Shown piece after piece: positions 33,910 through 43,251 of a stretch of DNA of 64,000 bases. A program made the position numbers and the translations under genes. The notes under the pieces were generated by a model. That model saw nothing but the letters and a program-made list of their open reading frames with translations. It ran no database searches and was not told the origin of the DNA. Within the stretch, counting starts at the first letter, position 1. Every line of letters starts with the position of its first letter. The DNA comes from an uncultured bacterium (GTDB lineage Bacteria; Cyanobacteriota; Vampirovibrionia; Gastranaerophilales; Gastranaerophilaceae), in assembly GCA_902788345.1 (NCBI GenBank), contig CADAJP010000006.1, positions 62,001-126,000 of the forward strand, in the 5' to 3' direction.

Positions 33910-34536
33910 ATGTCAAAAGAAATTTTAAGTACAAACGGTGAAAAATTAGGTGAAATAACCTTAGCTAAAGAAGTATTTGGTGTTGAACCTAATATACATG
34001 TAATGCATTTAGCATTAAGAAGACAGCTGAACAATGCACGTTCAGGTAACGCTTGCACAAAGACTCGTTCTGAAGTATCAGGCGGCGGAAGAAAACCATG
34101 GAAACAAAAAGGTACAGGCCGTGCAAGAGCAGGTTCTTTGCGTTCACCTTTATTTGCAGGCGGCGGCATAATCTTTGGACCAAAACCAAGGAGCTATGCT
34201 TTCAACATGCCTCAAAAAGCAAGAATGTTAGCATTGAAATCTGCGCTTAGTGCAAGAGAATCTCAAATAGTAGTTGTAAAAGATTTTTCTACTATTTCTG
34301 AACCAAAAACAAAATTGATGGTTAGTGCATTAAAATCTTTAAATGTTAACGGTAAAGTTTTAGTTGTTGCGAATACAAAAGCTGAAGAAAACAAGAATTT
34401 GGAACTTTCAGCAAGAAATATTCCAAGTGTAAAACTTATACTTCCAAATAACTTAAATGTTAAAGACTTACTTGAAGCTGATTTTGTTGTAATGACTGAA
34501 TCTGCTGTTAATGAAATTACAGAAAGACTTTCATAG
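33910..34536 (+). CDS. rplD: Ribosomal protein L4
   Basis: 208 aa. The extended loop that lines the exit tunnel is intact (TRSEVSGGGRKPWKQKGTGR, AGSLRSPLFAGGGIIFGPKP). C-terminal NIPSVKLILPNNLNVKDLL matches the family. In E. coli L4 represses this operon; no equivalent leader was recognised here. SD AAAAGGA. The next gene starts 22 nt on. Confidence 0.97.
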   Translation: MSKEILSTNGEKLGEITLAKEVFGVEPNIHVMHLALRRQLNNARSGNACTKTRSEVSGGGRKPWKQKGTGRARAGSLRSPLFAGGGIIFGPKPRSYAFNMPQKARMLALKSALSARESQIVVVKDFSTISEPKTKLMVSALKSLNVNGKVLVVANTKAEENKNLELSARNIPSVKLILPNNLNVKDLLEADFVVMTESAVNEITERLS

Positions 34537-34558
34537 TCGAATATAAAGGAAAAGAAAA

Positions 34559-34849
34559 ATGAGTAAAGAAAATTTATATGATGTAATCAAAAAACCTTTA
34601 ATCACAGAAAAGTCAGTATCAGCAACTGAAAGCGGCAAATATACATTTGAAGTAAGAAAAGATGCGACAAAAGTAGAAATTGCAAAAGCTGTTGAACTTG
34701 CTTTCCCTGGAAGAAAGGTAAAAAGCGTAAATACAGTTTATATGCCATCTCATTCAAAGAGAATGGGTTATAAATTCGGAAGAACTGATTCTTCCAAAAA
34801 AGCCGTAGTAACAATCGAAGGCGAACCATTAGAATTTATGGCTATATAG
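34559..34849 (+). CDS. rplW: Ribosomal protein L23
   Basis: 96 aa. YDVIKKPLITEKSVSATE start and KVKSVNTVYMPSHSKRMG are the family marks. L23 sits at the tunnel exit and docks trigger factor and SRP. SD AAAGGAAAAG. Confidence 0.96.
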   Translation: MSKENLYDVIKKPLITEKSVSATESGKYTFEVRKDATKVEIAKAVELAFPGRKVKSVNTVYMPSHSKRMGYKFGRTDSSKKAVVTIEGEPLEFMAI

Positions 34850-34901
34850 TCTATCTTCTAATAGACGAGGGCGTTATGGCACAAGTCCTCAAAAGTAGTA
34901 G

Positions 34902-34919
34902 GCCGAAATATAATTCGGC
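34902..34919 (+). other. GCCGAA hairpin in the rplW-rplB spacer
   Basis: GCCGAA-ATATAA-TTCGGC, a perfect 6-bp hairpin in the 93-nt spacer. A similar CCGAA-ATAATA-TTCGG hairpin is at 38600-38615 between rplN and rplX. Confidence 0.4.
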
Positions 34920-34942
34920 AAAAGCCAAAAGGAGAAAATAAA

Positions 34943-35773
34943 ATGGCAATAAGAAAAATTAATCCGACATCTCCGGGACAAAGAGGTATGACAAGAAGTG
35001 ATTATTCAGAAATCACTACATCAACTCCTGAAAAATCTTTATTAAAATCATTAAATAAAAAATCAGGCAGAAACAATACAGGTAGAATTACTTGTCGTCA
35101 TAAAGGCGGCGGAGTAAAAAAATCTTACCGTGTAATTGATTTTAAAAGAGAAAAGTTCGGTATTCCGGCAACAGTTAAAACTATTGAATACGATCCAAAC
35201 AGAAATGTAAGAATTTCTTTATGTTTCTATGCTGATGGTGAAAAAAGATATATTTTAACTCCGGAAGGATTGAACGTAGGTGATACTATTGTAAGCGGTC
35301 CTGAAGCTCCTGTTCAAACAGGAAATGCTATTCCGCTTGAATTGATTCCGTTAGGTACATTTGTTCATAATATTGAAATGACTCCTGGTCGTGGCGGAAT
35401 TTTAGTAAGAGCAGCAGGTAACAGTGCTCAAGTAATGGCTAAAGAAGGTAATTATGTAACAATAAAACTTCCTTCAGGCGAAATGAGAATGATAAGAAAA
35501 GAATGCTTAGCAACTATCGGTGTGTTAGGTAATGCAGAATTTAAAAACTTATCAATCGGTAAAGCCGGCAGAAAACGTTATATGGGTATCAGACCAACTG
35601 TTCGTGGTGTTACAATGAACCCTTGCGATCACCCACACGGTGGTGGTGAAGGTAAAACAGGTCCTGGCGGAAATCCTAAGACTCCTTGGGGTAAACCGGC
35701 ACTTGGTTATAAGACTCGTAAAAAAGGAAAAGCGTCTGATAAGTTAATCGTAAGACGTAGAAATAAGAGATAA
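34943..35773 (+). CDS. rplB: Ribosomal protein L2
   Basis: 276 aa, full length. [21 protein letters not shown] region, [22 protein letters not shown], and the peptidyl-transferase loop [21 protein letters not shown] with the essential His, followed by [24 protein letters not shown]. The next gene follows after 42 nt. Confidence 0.98.
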   Translation: MAIRKINPTSPGQRGMTRSDYSEITTSTPEKSLLKSLNKKSGRNNTGRITCRHKGGGVKKSYRVIDFKREKFGIPATVKTIEYDPNRNVRISLCFYADGEKRYILTPEGLNVGDTIVSGPEAPVQTGNAIPLELIPLGTFVHNIEMTPGRGGILVRAAGNSAQVMAKEGNYVTIKLPSGEMRMIRKECLATIGVLGNAEFKNLSIGKAGRKRYMGIRPTVRGVTMNPCDHPHGGGEGKTGPGGNPKTPWGKPALGYKTRKKGKASDKLIVRRRNKR

Positions 35774-35815
35774 TAATCTCAATTAAATACACTCAAAAAC
35801 AAAAAGGAGAAATAA

Positions 35816-36097
35816 ATGGCACGTTCATTAAAAAAAGGTGCGTATGTAGAAGAATCTCTACAGAAAAAGATAGAAAAAATGAATGCTAACTCTGAAAAGA
35901 AAGTTATCAAAACTTGGTCAAGAGCATCAATGGTAGTACCTGATATGTTAAACCATACAATTGCAGTGCATAACGGTAAAACTCACGTACCGGTTTACAT
36001 CACTGAAGAAATGGTAGGACACAAATTGGGTGAATTCGCTCCAACAAGACTTTTCAAAGGTCATGCAGGTTCTGATAAAACAGCAAAAAGAGCTTAG
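35816..36097 (+). CDS. rpsS: Ribosomal protein S19
   Basis: 93 aa. [66 protein letters not shown]: complete. It contacts the A-site finger side of the 30S head. SD AAAAGGAG. Confidence 0.97.
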   Translation: MARSLKKGAYVEESLQKKIEKMNANSEKKVIKTWSRASMVVPDMLNHTIAVHNGKTHVPVYITEEMVGHKLGEFAPTRLFKGHAGSDKTAKRA

Positions 36098-36129
36098 TAC
36101 AATCTAATTAAATGAAAAAGGATAAAACA

Positions 36130-36468
36130 ATGGAAGCAAAAGCAAAACAAACAGACATAAAAATGACAGCACGTAAGCTACGCAGAGTAATCAACGAAGT
36201 TCGTGGTAAATCTGTTATTGAAGCTCAAGATATGTTACGTTTCATGCCTTACTTCGCAGCAAGAGTAGTTGAAAAGAATTTGAAGGCTGCTGTTGCAAAT
36301 GCCAGAGAACAGTATGGCACAAGTGCTGAATCTTTAAAGATTTCTCAAATCTTTGCTGATGAAAGTACTACTTACAAACGTGCAAGAACAAGAGCTCAAG
36401 GTCGTATGTACTCAAGAATGAAACGTACATCACACCTTACATTAGTAGTTAGTGATACAACAAAATAG
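36130..36468 (+). CDS. rplV: Ribosomal protein L22
   Basis: 112 aa from [21 protein letters not shown] prefer this ATG to one 18 nt upstream because AAAGGA lies 8 nt before it. Conserved [32 protein letters not shown] and the beta-hairpin [20 protein letters not shown], which reaches into the exit tunnel. It is followed 11 nt later by the broken rpsC. Confidence 0.95.
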   Translation: MEAKAKQTDIKMTARKLRRVINEVRGKSVIEAQDMLRFMPYFAARVVEKNLKAAVANAREQYGTSAESLKISQIFADESTTYKRARTRAQGRMYSRMKRTSHLTLVVSDTTK

Positions 36469-36479
36469 GAAATGATAAA

Positions 36480-37162
36480 ATGGGACAAAAAACACATCCA
36501 ACCGGATTTAGAGTAGGAATCATTCAAAAATGGGCAAGCTCTTGGTTTGCTAAAGTGAAAGACTACAGAGAATTCGTAGCGGAAGACGCTAAAATCAGAA
36601 AATGGATAAAATTACTATCACCGTTGTAACTGCAAAACCCGGTATTGTTGTTGGCAGAGGCGGACAAGGTATTGATGATCTTCGTAAAGATGTATCAAAA
36701 TACATTGGTAAAGAAGTTATCATTAACGTTGTTGAAGTTGCAAGAATTGATGCTGATGCTCAATTAGTTGCAGAAAATATTGCTCAACAATTAGAAAAAC
36801 GTATAGCATTCCGCCGTGCAATGAAACAAGCTATGCAAAGAACAATGCGTTCAGGCGTTCAGGGTATCAAAGTTATGGTATCAGGTCGTTTGGGTGGTGC
36901 TGAAATCGCACGTAGCGAATGGGCTAAAGAAGGAAGAATTCCTCTTCAGACTTTAAGAGCTGATGTTGATTTTGGTTTTGCAGAAGCTGATACAATCATG
37001 GGTAAGATTGGTGTTAAGGTTTGGATTTTCAAAGGCAACTTAATGCCTGGTGAATTAGCTGATCAAAACATCAAGTCTAACAAAGGTAACAGAGAAAATA
37101 ATTCAGAAAGACCTGCAAGACGCCAAAGACGTCAAAAAGCAGTTGCAACTACTGAAGAATAA
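36480..37162 (+). pseudogene. rpsC: Ribosomal protein S3, disrupted
   Basis: The 5' part (36480-36629) reads [20 protein letters not shown]...[10 protein letters not shown] and then stops. The 3' part is open from 36602 in a different frame: [21 protein letters not shown] (KH domain), then [27 protein letters not shown] and GVKVWIFKG. About 20 codons linking IRK to the KH domain (normally containing an AGISxIEIER-like strand) are missing, and the removed length is 1 modulo 3, as in rpsJ. It is more likely an assembly or sequence error than a real loss, because S3 is essential. Confidence 0.8.
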
Positions 37163-37178
37163 TCTTAAAAATGTGTAT

Positions 37179-37194
37179 GGTAAATAGATTTGCC
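37179..37194 (+). other. Hairpin in the rpsC-rplP spacer
   Basis: GGTAAA-TAGA-TTTGCC, a 6-bp stem (one G-T pair) in an 83-nt spacer; part of the series of spacer hairpins in this operon. Confidence 0.35.
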
Positions 37195-37245
37195 AAAGCA
37201 CAGTAAGTAATACAAAAGGTATAAAATAATAGGAGCAAATATAAA

Positions 37246-37662
37246 ATGTTACAGCCTAAAAAAACAAAATACCGCAAAATGATGAAAGGCAGAATGAGAG
37301 GTACTGAAACCAGAGGTACAAAACTTGAATTCGGTCATTACGGGTTGCAGGCAGTAGAGCCGGGTTGGATCACCAGCCGTCAGATAGAAGCTGCTCGTCG
37401 TGCTATGACTCGTGAAATCAAACGTGGCGGTAATGTATGGATTAAAATATTTCCGGATAAACCGATTACTGCAAAACCTGCTGAAACTCGTATGGGTTCA
37501 GGTAAGGGTAATGTAGAATATTGGGTTTCCGTTGTAAAACCAAACAGAATAATGTTTGAACTGGAATACTTTGATAAAGGTGTTGCAACTCATGCACTTG
37601 AGCTTGCTGCACAAAAATTACCTATCAAAACTAAGATAGTTGTAAAAACAGACGAAGCATAA
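37246..37662 (+). CDS. rplP: Ribosomal protein L16
   Basis: 138 aa. [61 protein letters not shown]-like end: complete. It helps form the A-site tRNA binding region of the 50S subunit. Preceded by AGGAG. Confidence 0.97.
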   Translation: MLQPKKTKYRKMMKGRMRGTETRGTKLEFGHYGLQAVEPGWITSRQIEAARRAMTREIKRGGNVWIKIFPDKPITAKPAETRMGSGKGNVEYWVSVVKPNRIMFELEYFDKGVATHALELAAQKLPIKTKIVVKTDEA

Positions 37663-37681
37663 ATAACAAAGGAATATAAAA

Positions 37682-37879
37682 ATGAAATTAAGTGAAATGC
37701 GTGAAAAATCAGTCGATGAGTTACAAAATGCAATTGTTGATTGGAAAAAACAATTATTAGAATCAAGACTATCACTCGCAACTAATAAATTGGAAAACAC
37801 AGCAACAATTTCAAAAACAAAAAGACTTATCGCACAAGCAAAGACAATAATAACAGAGAAAGGTAAGGAAAATGCCTAA
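37682..37879 (+). CDS. rpmC: Ribosomal protein L29
   Basis: 65 aa, usual length. MKLSEMREKSVDELQNAI and KKQLLESRLSLATNKLENTA match the family's two-helix fold. It overlaps rpsQ by 8 nt, implying coupled translation. Confidence 0.94.
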   Translation: MKLSEMREKSVDELQNAIVDWKKQLLESRLSLATNKLENTATISKTKRLIAQAKTIITEKGKENA

Positions 37880-38117
37880 AAAAGAAAAACAAGGAATGGT
37901 AATCAGTAATAAAATGGATAAGACTGTAGTTGTAAAAGTTGCAGACTACGAGCCGCATCCAAGATATAAAAAGATTATGGAATCCAATAAACATTATAAA
38001 GCACATGATGCTGAAAATGTTTGTAACGAAGGCGATATCGTAAGAATCGTTGAATCAAAGCCAATGTCTAAAGATAAACGTTGGACAGTAGCAGAGATTG
38101 TAGAAAAAGCCAGATAG
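37872..38117 (+). CDS. rpsQ: Ribosomal protein S17
   Basis: 81 aa. GMVISNKMDKTVVVKVADYE, HPRYKKIM and DIVRIVESKPMSKDKRWTV are the S17 marks. SD AAGGAAA within the rpmC 3' end. Followed by a 97-nt structured spacer. Confidence 0.96.
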   Translation: MPKKEKQGMVISNKMDKTVVVKVADYEPHPRYKKIMESNKHYKAHDAENVCNEGDIVRIVESKPMSKDKRWTVAEIVEKAR

Positions 38118-38145
38118 TATTTATTATGATACATCAGGTCGCAGC

Positions 38146-38161
38146 ATTACCTATGTGTAAT
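38146..38161 (+). other. Hairpin in the rpsQ-rplN spacer
   Basis: ATTAC-CTATGT-GTAAT, with a further CGG...CCG pairing near 38180-38192, in a 97-nt non-coding spacer. Confidence 0.3.
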
Positions 38162-38214
38162 GAGAGGCACAAGACAGGTCGGTAGTTTGCCGGCACAAAA
38201 TAAAGGAAAGAAAA

Positions 38215-38583
38215 ATGATACAACAAGAAACTAGACTAGAAGTAGCTGATAACACCGGTGCAAAACAACTTTTGTGTATTCGTGTTATGGGCAGCTCAAA
38301 TAAAAAGTTTGCAGCCGTAGGTGACGAGATTGTAGCTTCTGTAAAAGATGCAACTCCTAATATGACTGTAAAAAAAGGTGAAGTTGTTCGTGCAGTTGTA
38401 GTAAGAACAAAGGCTGATATTAAACGTCAGGATGGATCTGTTATCAGATTTGACGAAAATGCAGCCGTTATTATTGCAAAAGACGGCAACCCTAGAGGAA
38501 CTCGTGTATTTGGACCTGTTGCTCGTGAATTGCGTGACAAGGGCTATATGAAGATTGTTTCTTTAGCACCAGAAGTTATTTAG
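38215..38583 (+). CDS. rplN: Ribosomal protein L14
   Basis: 122 aa, exact family length. [17 protein letters not shown] start, [49 protein letters not shown] end. It contacts 16S helix 14 in a subunit bridge. SD AAAGGAAAG. Confidence 0.98.
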   Translation: MIQQETRLEVADNTGAKQLLCIRVMGSSNKKFAAVGDEIVASVKDATPNMTVKKGEVVRAVVVRTKADIKRQDGSVIRFDENAAVIIAKDGNPRGTRVFGPVARELRDKGYMKIVSLAPEVI

Positions 38584-38599
38584 TATATGCTAAATGATA

Positions 38600-38615
38600 C
38601 CGAAATAATATTCGG
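38600..38615 (+). other. CCGAA hairpin in the rplN-rplX spacer
   Basis: CCGAA-ATAATA-TTCGG; it shares stem sequence and loop size with the hairpin at 34902-34919. Confidence 0.4.
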
Positions 38616-38649
38616 AATCCAATTAAATTAGTAAAAAAAGGAAAGAAAA

Positions 38650-38988
38650 ATGGCAAACACAGATAAGAAAGATTTACATGTAAAAAATGGTGACAGAGTT
38701 ATCATTATTGCAGGTAAAGACAAAGGAAAAATCGGTAACATTAAAAAAGTTGACCGTACAACAGGCAGAGTTACTGTTGAAGGTGCTAATATGATTACCA
38801 AAGCTCAAAAGCCTCAACCGGCATTGGGTATTCAAGGTGGTTTAATCAAATTAGAAGCTCCTGTAGATTCATCAAATGTGATGATTGTATGCCCTGCTTG
38901 TGATAAAGCAACAAGACCGGCAATGAAAGTTATTGACGGTAAAAAAGTACGCGTTTGTAAAAAATGCGGTGAACAGCTAGATGCTTAA
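38650..38988 (+). CDS. rplX: Ribosomal protein L24 with zinc ribbon
   Basis: 112 aa. KOW motif [19 protein letters not shown] at 13-31, [20 protein letters not shown], and a C-terminal C4 ribbon [10 protein letters not shown]...[10 protein letters not shown], the zinc-binding form. It initiates 50S assembly. SD GGAAAG. Confidence 0.96.
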   Translation: MANTDKKDLHVKNGDRVIIIAGKDKGKIGNIKKVDRTTGRVTVEGANMITKAQKPQPALGIQGGLIKLEAPVDSSNVMIVCPACDKATRPAMKVIDGKKVRVCKKCGEQLDA

Positions 38989-39038
38989 TGTGTGCTTTAT
39001 GGTACGACATTAATACCAATAGTAAAGGAAATAGGAAA

Positions 39039-39587
39039 ATGACAACAACAAAAAATTTAAAAGCAAGATATGTAGAAGATGTTATTCCTGCAATGAAGGA
39101 AAAATTCGGATACAAAAACATTCACCAAGTACCAAAAATCGTTAAAATCGTTTTAAACATGGGTGTTGGTGAAGCTTCTCACAATTCAAAAATAGCAGAA
39201 GCTATTGAAAATCAGTTAACAAAAATTGCCGGTCAAAAGGCAGTTGTTACAAAAGCTAAAAAATCTATAGCATCATACAAGTTAAGAGAAGGTATGCCTG
39301 TTGGTGCTATGGCTACATTAAGAGGCGAAAGAATGTATGATTTCATGCAGAAATTAATCTGCGTTGTTCTTCCAAGAATTCGTGACTTCCGCGGCGTTAG
39401 TGCAAAAAGTTTCGATGGCAGAGGTAATTATACATTAGGTTTGAAAGAACAAGCATTATTCCCTGAAATTTCTTACGAAGAAGTTGATTTAGTAAAGGGT
39501 ATGAATGTTTCTGTTATTACAACAGCAAATACTGACGAAGAAGCAAGAGAATTGTTAAGACTTCTCGGTATGCCTTTCAAAAAGTAA
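39039..39587 (+). CDS. rplE: Ribosomal protein L5
   Basis: 182 aa from [19 protein letters not shown], chosen over an upstream ATG because AAAGGAAATAGGAAA precedes it and because family N-termini align here. [57 protein letters not shown] and [19 protein letters not shown] are complete. It binds 5S rRNA. Confidence 0.97.
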   Translation: MTTTKNLKARYVEDVIPAMKEKFGYKNIHQVPKIVKIVLNMGVGEASHNSKIAEAIENQLTKIAGQKAVVTKAKKSIASYKLREGMPVGAMATLRGERMYDFMQKLICVVLPRIRDFRGVSAKSFDGRGNYTLGLKEQALFPEISYEEVDLVKGMNVSVITTANTDEEARELLRLLGMPFKK

Positions 39588-39642
39588 AACGAAATTAATT
39601 AAAAACGAAAATAATACACAATAAAACATAAAGGAGAAATTC

Positions 39643-39849
39643 ATGGCTAAAAAAGCGATGATTGACAAAGAAGCAAAACGTGAAAAATTGGTAGCTGCAG
39701 GTAAATATCCGGCAGTAAGACTTCATAACAGATGCTCAATCTGCGGAAGACCTCACGGTTATCACAGAGATTTCGGTCTTTGCAGAATTTGTTTAAGAAA
39801 AATGGCACACCAAGGTTTATTGCCTGGCGTAACAAAAGCAAGCTGGTAG
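39643..39849 (+). CDS. rpsN: Ribosomal protein S14, zinc type
   Basis: 68 aa. Zinc-binding [20 protein letters not shown] is intact, so this is the short C+ form used by cyanobacterial relatives and Gram-positives. It is the last ribosomal gene here; a terminator follows, so S8, L6, L18, S5, L30, L15 and SecY must be elsewhere. SD AAAGGAG. Confidence 0.96.
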   Translation: MAKKAMIDKEAKREKLVAAGKYPAVRLHNRCSICGRPHGYHRDFGLCRICLRKMAHQGLLPGVTKASW

Positions 39850-39877
39850 TTTGTTTTGCCGAAATTAGTAATTGAAT

Positions 39878-39907
39878 AAAGCAGGCGTAATTATTTATGC
39901 CTGCTTT
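39878..39907. terminator. Bidirectional terminator, rpsN / thrC
   Basis: AAAGCAGGC pairs with GCCTGCTTT, extended by TAA/TTA past a mismatch; it separates the ribosomal operon from convergent thrC. Confidence 0.8.
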
Positions 39908-39940
39908 AAATTGTTTAATTATAGCAAATGATATTCTGAA

Positions 39941-40990
39941 CTAAATATTCATGACTTTTAATATGTCATTTAATTCAGATGATGTCTTTTTAACATTTGC
40001 ATTAGAATATTTAATTGCATTATCAGGATCTTTTAAGCCGTTTCCTGTTAATATGCAGACTATCTTTGATCCTTCTTTAACCTGTGATTTTACTTTTATA
40101 AGCCCTGCTACTGATGCGGCTGATGCAGGTTCTGCTAAAACACCTTCACAAGATGCGATTAATTTATAAGCTTTTACTATTTCGTCATCTGTTACGAAAT
40201 TAATCATACCGTTACTTTCATCTCGTGCAGCTTCTGCTTTTTGCCAGCTTGCAGGGTTGCCTATTCTGATTGCGGTTGCAAGTGTTTCAGGGTTCATAAT
40301 TCTTTCCCCTTTTACAATTGCTGCAGCTCCTTCTGCTTCAAACCCCATCATTTTTGGGGCAAAAGGAATTTTCCCGGCTTCAAACCATTCTTTGTAACCC
40401 TTCCAATATGCAGTAATATTTCCTGCGTTACCAACAGGAATAAAATGATAGTCAGGCGCCTGTCCCAATGCTTCGCATATTTCAAATGCTCCTGTTTTCT
40501 GTCCTTCAATTCTGTATGGATTAACAGAGTTTACAAGTGTTATTGGATATTTGTCAGCTATTTCTCTTACCACTTCCAGTGCCCTGTCAAAATTGCCCTG
40601 AATTGCAATAATTTCAGCACCATACATCATTGCCTGCGATAATTTCCCTAAAGCTATATATCCGTCAGGAATTAATACAAATGTTTTTAATCCTGCTTTA
40701 GCACCGTATGCTGCGGCAGAAGCTGAAGTGTTGCCGGTAGAAGCACATATAATTGCACCTGAACCTGACTCCTTGGCTTTTGTTACTGCCATTGTCATTC
40801 CTCTGTCCTTAAAACTTCCTGTAGGATTACATCCCTCAAATTTTAAGTATATTTCAGCATCCAGTCCAATCTTTTTTGCTAAATTGTCTGCCTTAATTAA
40901 AGGTGTATTACCTTCATTTAAAGTTACAATCGGAGTTGAATCACTTACCGGTAAATACTGTCTGTATTTGTCTATTAATCCTTTATACAT
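39941..40990 (-). CDS. thrC: Threonine synthase
   Basis: 349 aa. PLP-Lys motif [14 protein letters not shown] (about 53-66), [20 protein letters not shown], phosphate-binding [14 protein letters not shown] and [12 protein letters not shown] near the end. It makes threonine from phosphohomoserine. The start has an upstream AGGCG SD; monocistronic. Upstream lies a 630-nt gap with repeats. Confidence 0.94.
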   Translation of the reverse strand: MYKGLIDKYRQYLPVSDSTPIVTLNEGNTPLIKADNLAKKIGLDAEIYLKFEGCNPTGSFKDRGMTMAVTKAKESGSGAIICASTGNTSASAAAYGAKAGLKTFVLIPDGYIALGKLSQAMMYGAEIIAIQGNFDRALEVVREIADKYPITLVNSVNPYRIEGQKTGAFEICEALGQAPDYHFIPVGNAGNITAYWKGYKEWFEAGKIPFAPKMMGFEAEGAAAIVKGERIMNPETLATAIRIGNPASWQKAEAARDESNGMINFVTDDEIVKAYKLIASCEGVLAEPASAASVAGLIKVKSQVKEGSKIVCILTGNGLKDPDNAIKYSNANVKKTSSELNDILKVMNI

Positions 40991-41071
40991 ACTTCGCCTC
41001 TTTTCTGTTTTTTATAAAATAACATAAACAATGAAGCTCTACAAGTAAGGTTTGATAGGTCACAAATACAA

Positions 41072-41382
41072 GTGGCTCTGCTCGGGCTTTACGCCCTCGC
41101 AATAAACGGTACCGTTCGCAATAAGTCAGAATATTCATTGCTGACATTATTGCTCACCTTTCGCCTTCGGCTCATACCTCTGCTCGGGCTCTACGCCCTC
41201 GCAGTAAACGCCACCGCTCACATGTAAAACAAAAAGATAAACTTTTTTGTTTATACTTGTTCGTCTCTCACTTCGTTCGTGGCTCTGCTCGGGCTTTACG
41301 CCCTCGCAGTAAACGGTACCGTTCGCAATAAGTCAGAATATTCATTGCTGACATTATTGCTCACCTTTCGCCTTCGGCTCAT
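41072..41382. repeat. 104-bp direct repeat pair with third partial copy
   Basis: 41072-41175 and 41279-41382 are the same 104-bp sequence with one mismatch seen. A partial, diverged copy of its first part lies at about 41178-41222. Each contains small hairpins (GGGC-TTTAC-GCCC, AACGGTACCGTT, GCC-TTC-GGC). The block is GC-richer than its surroundings and fills most of the gene-free 40991-41623 gap. No ORF; probably recombinogenic or a decayed repeat element. Confidence 0.7.
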
Positions 41383-41623
41383 GTAATTATTATTGCACAA
41401 TAAAATTTTGCTGTCAACAATATGTTTTAATATATTAATTCAATCCCCTAAAACCCAACAATAGTGTAAAAAATACACTTTACAAAACTTAATATTAGCG
41501 TTAAGAGAACTCTTATTATTGCTTAATTGTCTTATATTTATTGAATTTAACTGATATTATTGTTTTTTATGATATACTTTATTTATCAAATATTAGTAAT
41601 AAAGTTATTTAAGGAGATAAATT

Positions 41624-42358
41624 ATGAGAGTTGCAGTCTTATCTGATATTCATGGTAATGTTCAGGGTCTTGAAGCTGTTATGACAGATGTTGTTGAACA
41701 GGGTTGTGAGCATGTGTATTGTCTTGGGGATCTTGCTCTTGCAGGTCCCCAGCCAAAAGATGTTATGGACTATGTCATGGACCAGGATACCTGGACTGTT
41801 ATCCAGGGTAATACAGATAAGATGATTGCAAATTTCGGTCAGGATGTTTTGGAGTTTCTTGAAGCTCAGTATCCTGTTATGGCAAATGCAATTGCCAGTG
41901 ATGTTGAAATTCTGGATGATTCATACAAGGCATATCTTGCAAACTTGCCGCCTGCATTAAGCCAAGAAATCGAAGGATGCAGTGTATTATTTGTTCATGG
42001 TTCTCCAAGAGCCAATAATGAAGATATTTTTCCGAATATGCCGTTAGAAGAAGTTGAAGAAATGGTTGAGGGTACAAAAGAAAAGCTTATATTATGCGGC
42101 CACACCCATATCCCATGCGGTTATCAGACTACAAAAGGGCAAACTGTAGTTAATGTCGGTTCTGTCGGACGTCCTATGACAGAAGAACCTGTTGCTTGTT
42201 ATTGTATTATTGATTTTGAAAATGGGTCATTTGAGCTTGTTCACAGGTATGTACCATATGACAATCATACAGCTGCACAAATTATGGCTCAAAGGGATTT
42301 TATAGGCTCGGACAGATTATCTGATATGCTCTTAAATCCGGGACAAAGGCATATATAA
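41624..42358 (+). CDS. Metallophosphoesterase (YfcE/MJ0936-like)
   Basis: 244 aa. All five calcineurin-like motifs are seen: LSDIHGN (6-12), GDLALAGP, QGNTD, FVHGSPR and CGHTHIP, giving a complete di-metal site. Family members hydrolyse phosphodiesters or phosphomonoesters; the substrate here is unknown. SD AAGGAG. The two permease genes follow 5 nt after the stop, so glycerophosphodiester or sugar-phosphate metabolism is conceivable. Confidence 0.85.
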   Translation: MRVAVLSDIHGNVQGLEAVMTDVVEQGCEHVYCLGDLALAGPQPKDVMDYVMDQDTWTVIQGNTDKMIANFGQDVLEFLEAQYPVMANAIASDVEILDDSYKAYLANLPPALSQEIEGCSVLFVHGSPRANNEDIFPNMPLEEVEEMVEGTKEKLILCGHTHIPCGYQTTKGQTVVNVGSVGRPMTEEPVACYCIIDFENGSFELVHRYVPYDNHTAAQIMAQRDFIGSDRLSDMLLNPGQRHI

Positions 42359-42363
42359 TATTT

Positions 42364-43251
42364 TTGCAGGCAGGTGTTATGTTCAAATATTACGGGAAAT
42401 TATCACCTTATCTTTTTTTGCTGCCGGCACTGGTTATATTGGCGGTATTTTTCTTTATACCGTTTTTTCAGACTATTGGGTTAAGTTTTTTTGATTATTC
42501 TTCGAGCATATACAACCCTGAATTTACGGCATTAAAAAATTATATTGATATTTTGCATAATCCTGTTTTTTATAAGGTTATGGTAAACACTTTAATATAC
42601 CTTGTAGTTGCTGTGCCGGTGCTTGCAATTTTTCCGTTATTTATTGCTGTATTGATAAATCAAAAAATCCGCGCAATTACATTATATAAAATTCTTATAT
42701 ATCTGCCGGTAATTGTATCTATTGTTGTAGCGGCAATTGCTTTTAAATGGCTCTATGCACAGGAGGGTATTTTAAACTATATAATGCAGTTATTTCATCT
42801 TGAGCCTCTCGGGTGGCTTACAGATCCCAAATATGCAATATATTCCGTAATAATAGTTACTATTTGGAAGGGTATTGGTTATTATATGATGATTTATCTT
42901 GCATCATTGATGAGTGTACCAAATGAATTGTATGAAGCATGCGATATTGACGGTGCGAATTTTTGGCAAAAGCATATGACTGTTACTGTTCCTCATTTGA
43001 TGCCTGCAATTGCACTTGTTTCAACAATAAGTTCAATATCAGCATTAAAGATTTTTGCAGAAATATATGTTATGACAAAAGGTGGTCCGTTAGATTCAAC
43101 AAAAACTATTGTATATTATATATATGAAAAGGCTTTTGAAAATCTGGATTTAGGGTACGCAAGTGCAATGGCTGTAATCTTGCTGGTTATTGTTATGGTA
43201 TTTTCGTTGTTAAATATATTTGTATTCGAGCGTGGGAAGTATAAAATATGA
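42364..43251 (+). CDS. Carbohydrate ABC transporter permease, UgpA/MalF type
   Basis: 295 aa. Six TM helices (first at about 13-36). The EAA loop EACDIDGANFWQKHMTVTVPHLMPA (given in part: EACDIDGANFW, then VPHLMPA) contacts the ATPase. It pairs with the next gene, overlapping by 4 nt. Neither ATPase nor binding protein is encoded nearby, so they are supplied from other loci. Substrate is probably a sugar or glycerol-3-phosphate-type compound. Confidence 0.88.
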   Translation: MQAGVMFKYYGKLSPYLFLLPALVILAVFFFIPFFQTIGLSFFDYSSSIYNPEFTALKNYIDILHNPVFYKVMVNTLIYLVVAVPVLAIFPLFIAVLINQKIRAITLYKILIYLPVIVSIVVAAIAFKWLYAQEGILNYIMQLFHLEPLGWLTDPKYAIYSVIIVTIWKGIGYYMMIYLASLMSVPNELYEACDIDGANFWQKHMTVTVPHLMPAIALVSTISSISALKIFAEIYVMTKGGPLDSTKTIVYYIYEKAFENLDLGYASAMAVILLVIVMVFSLLNIFVFERGKYKI

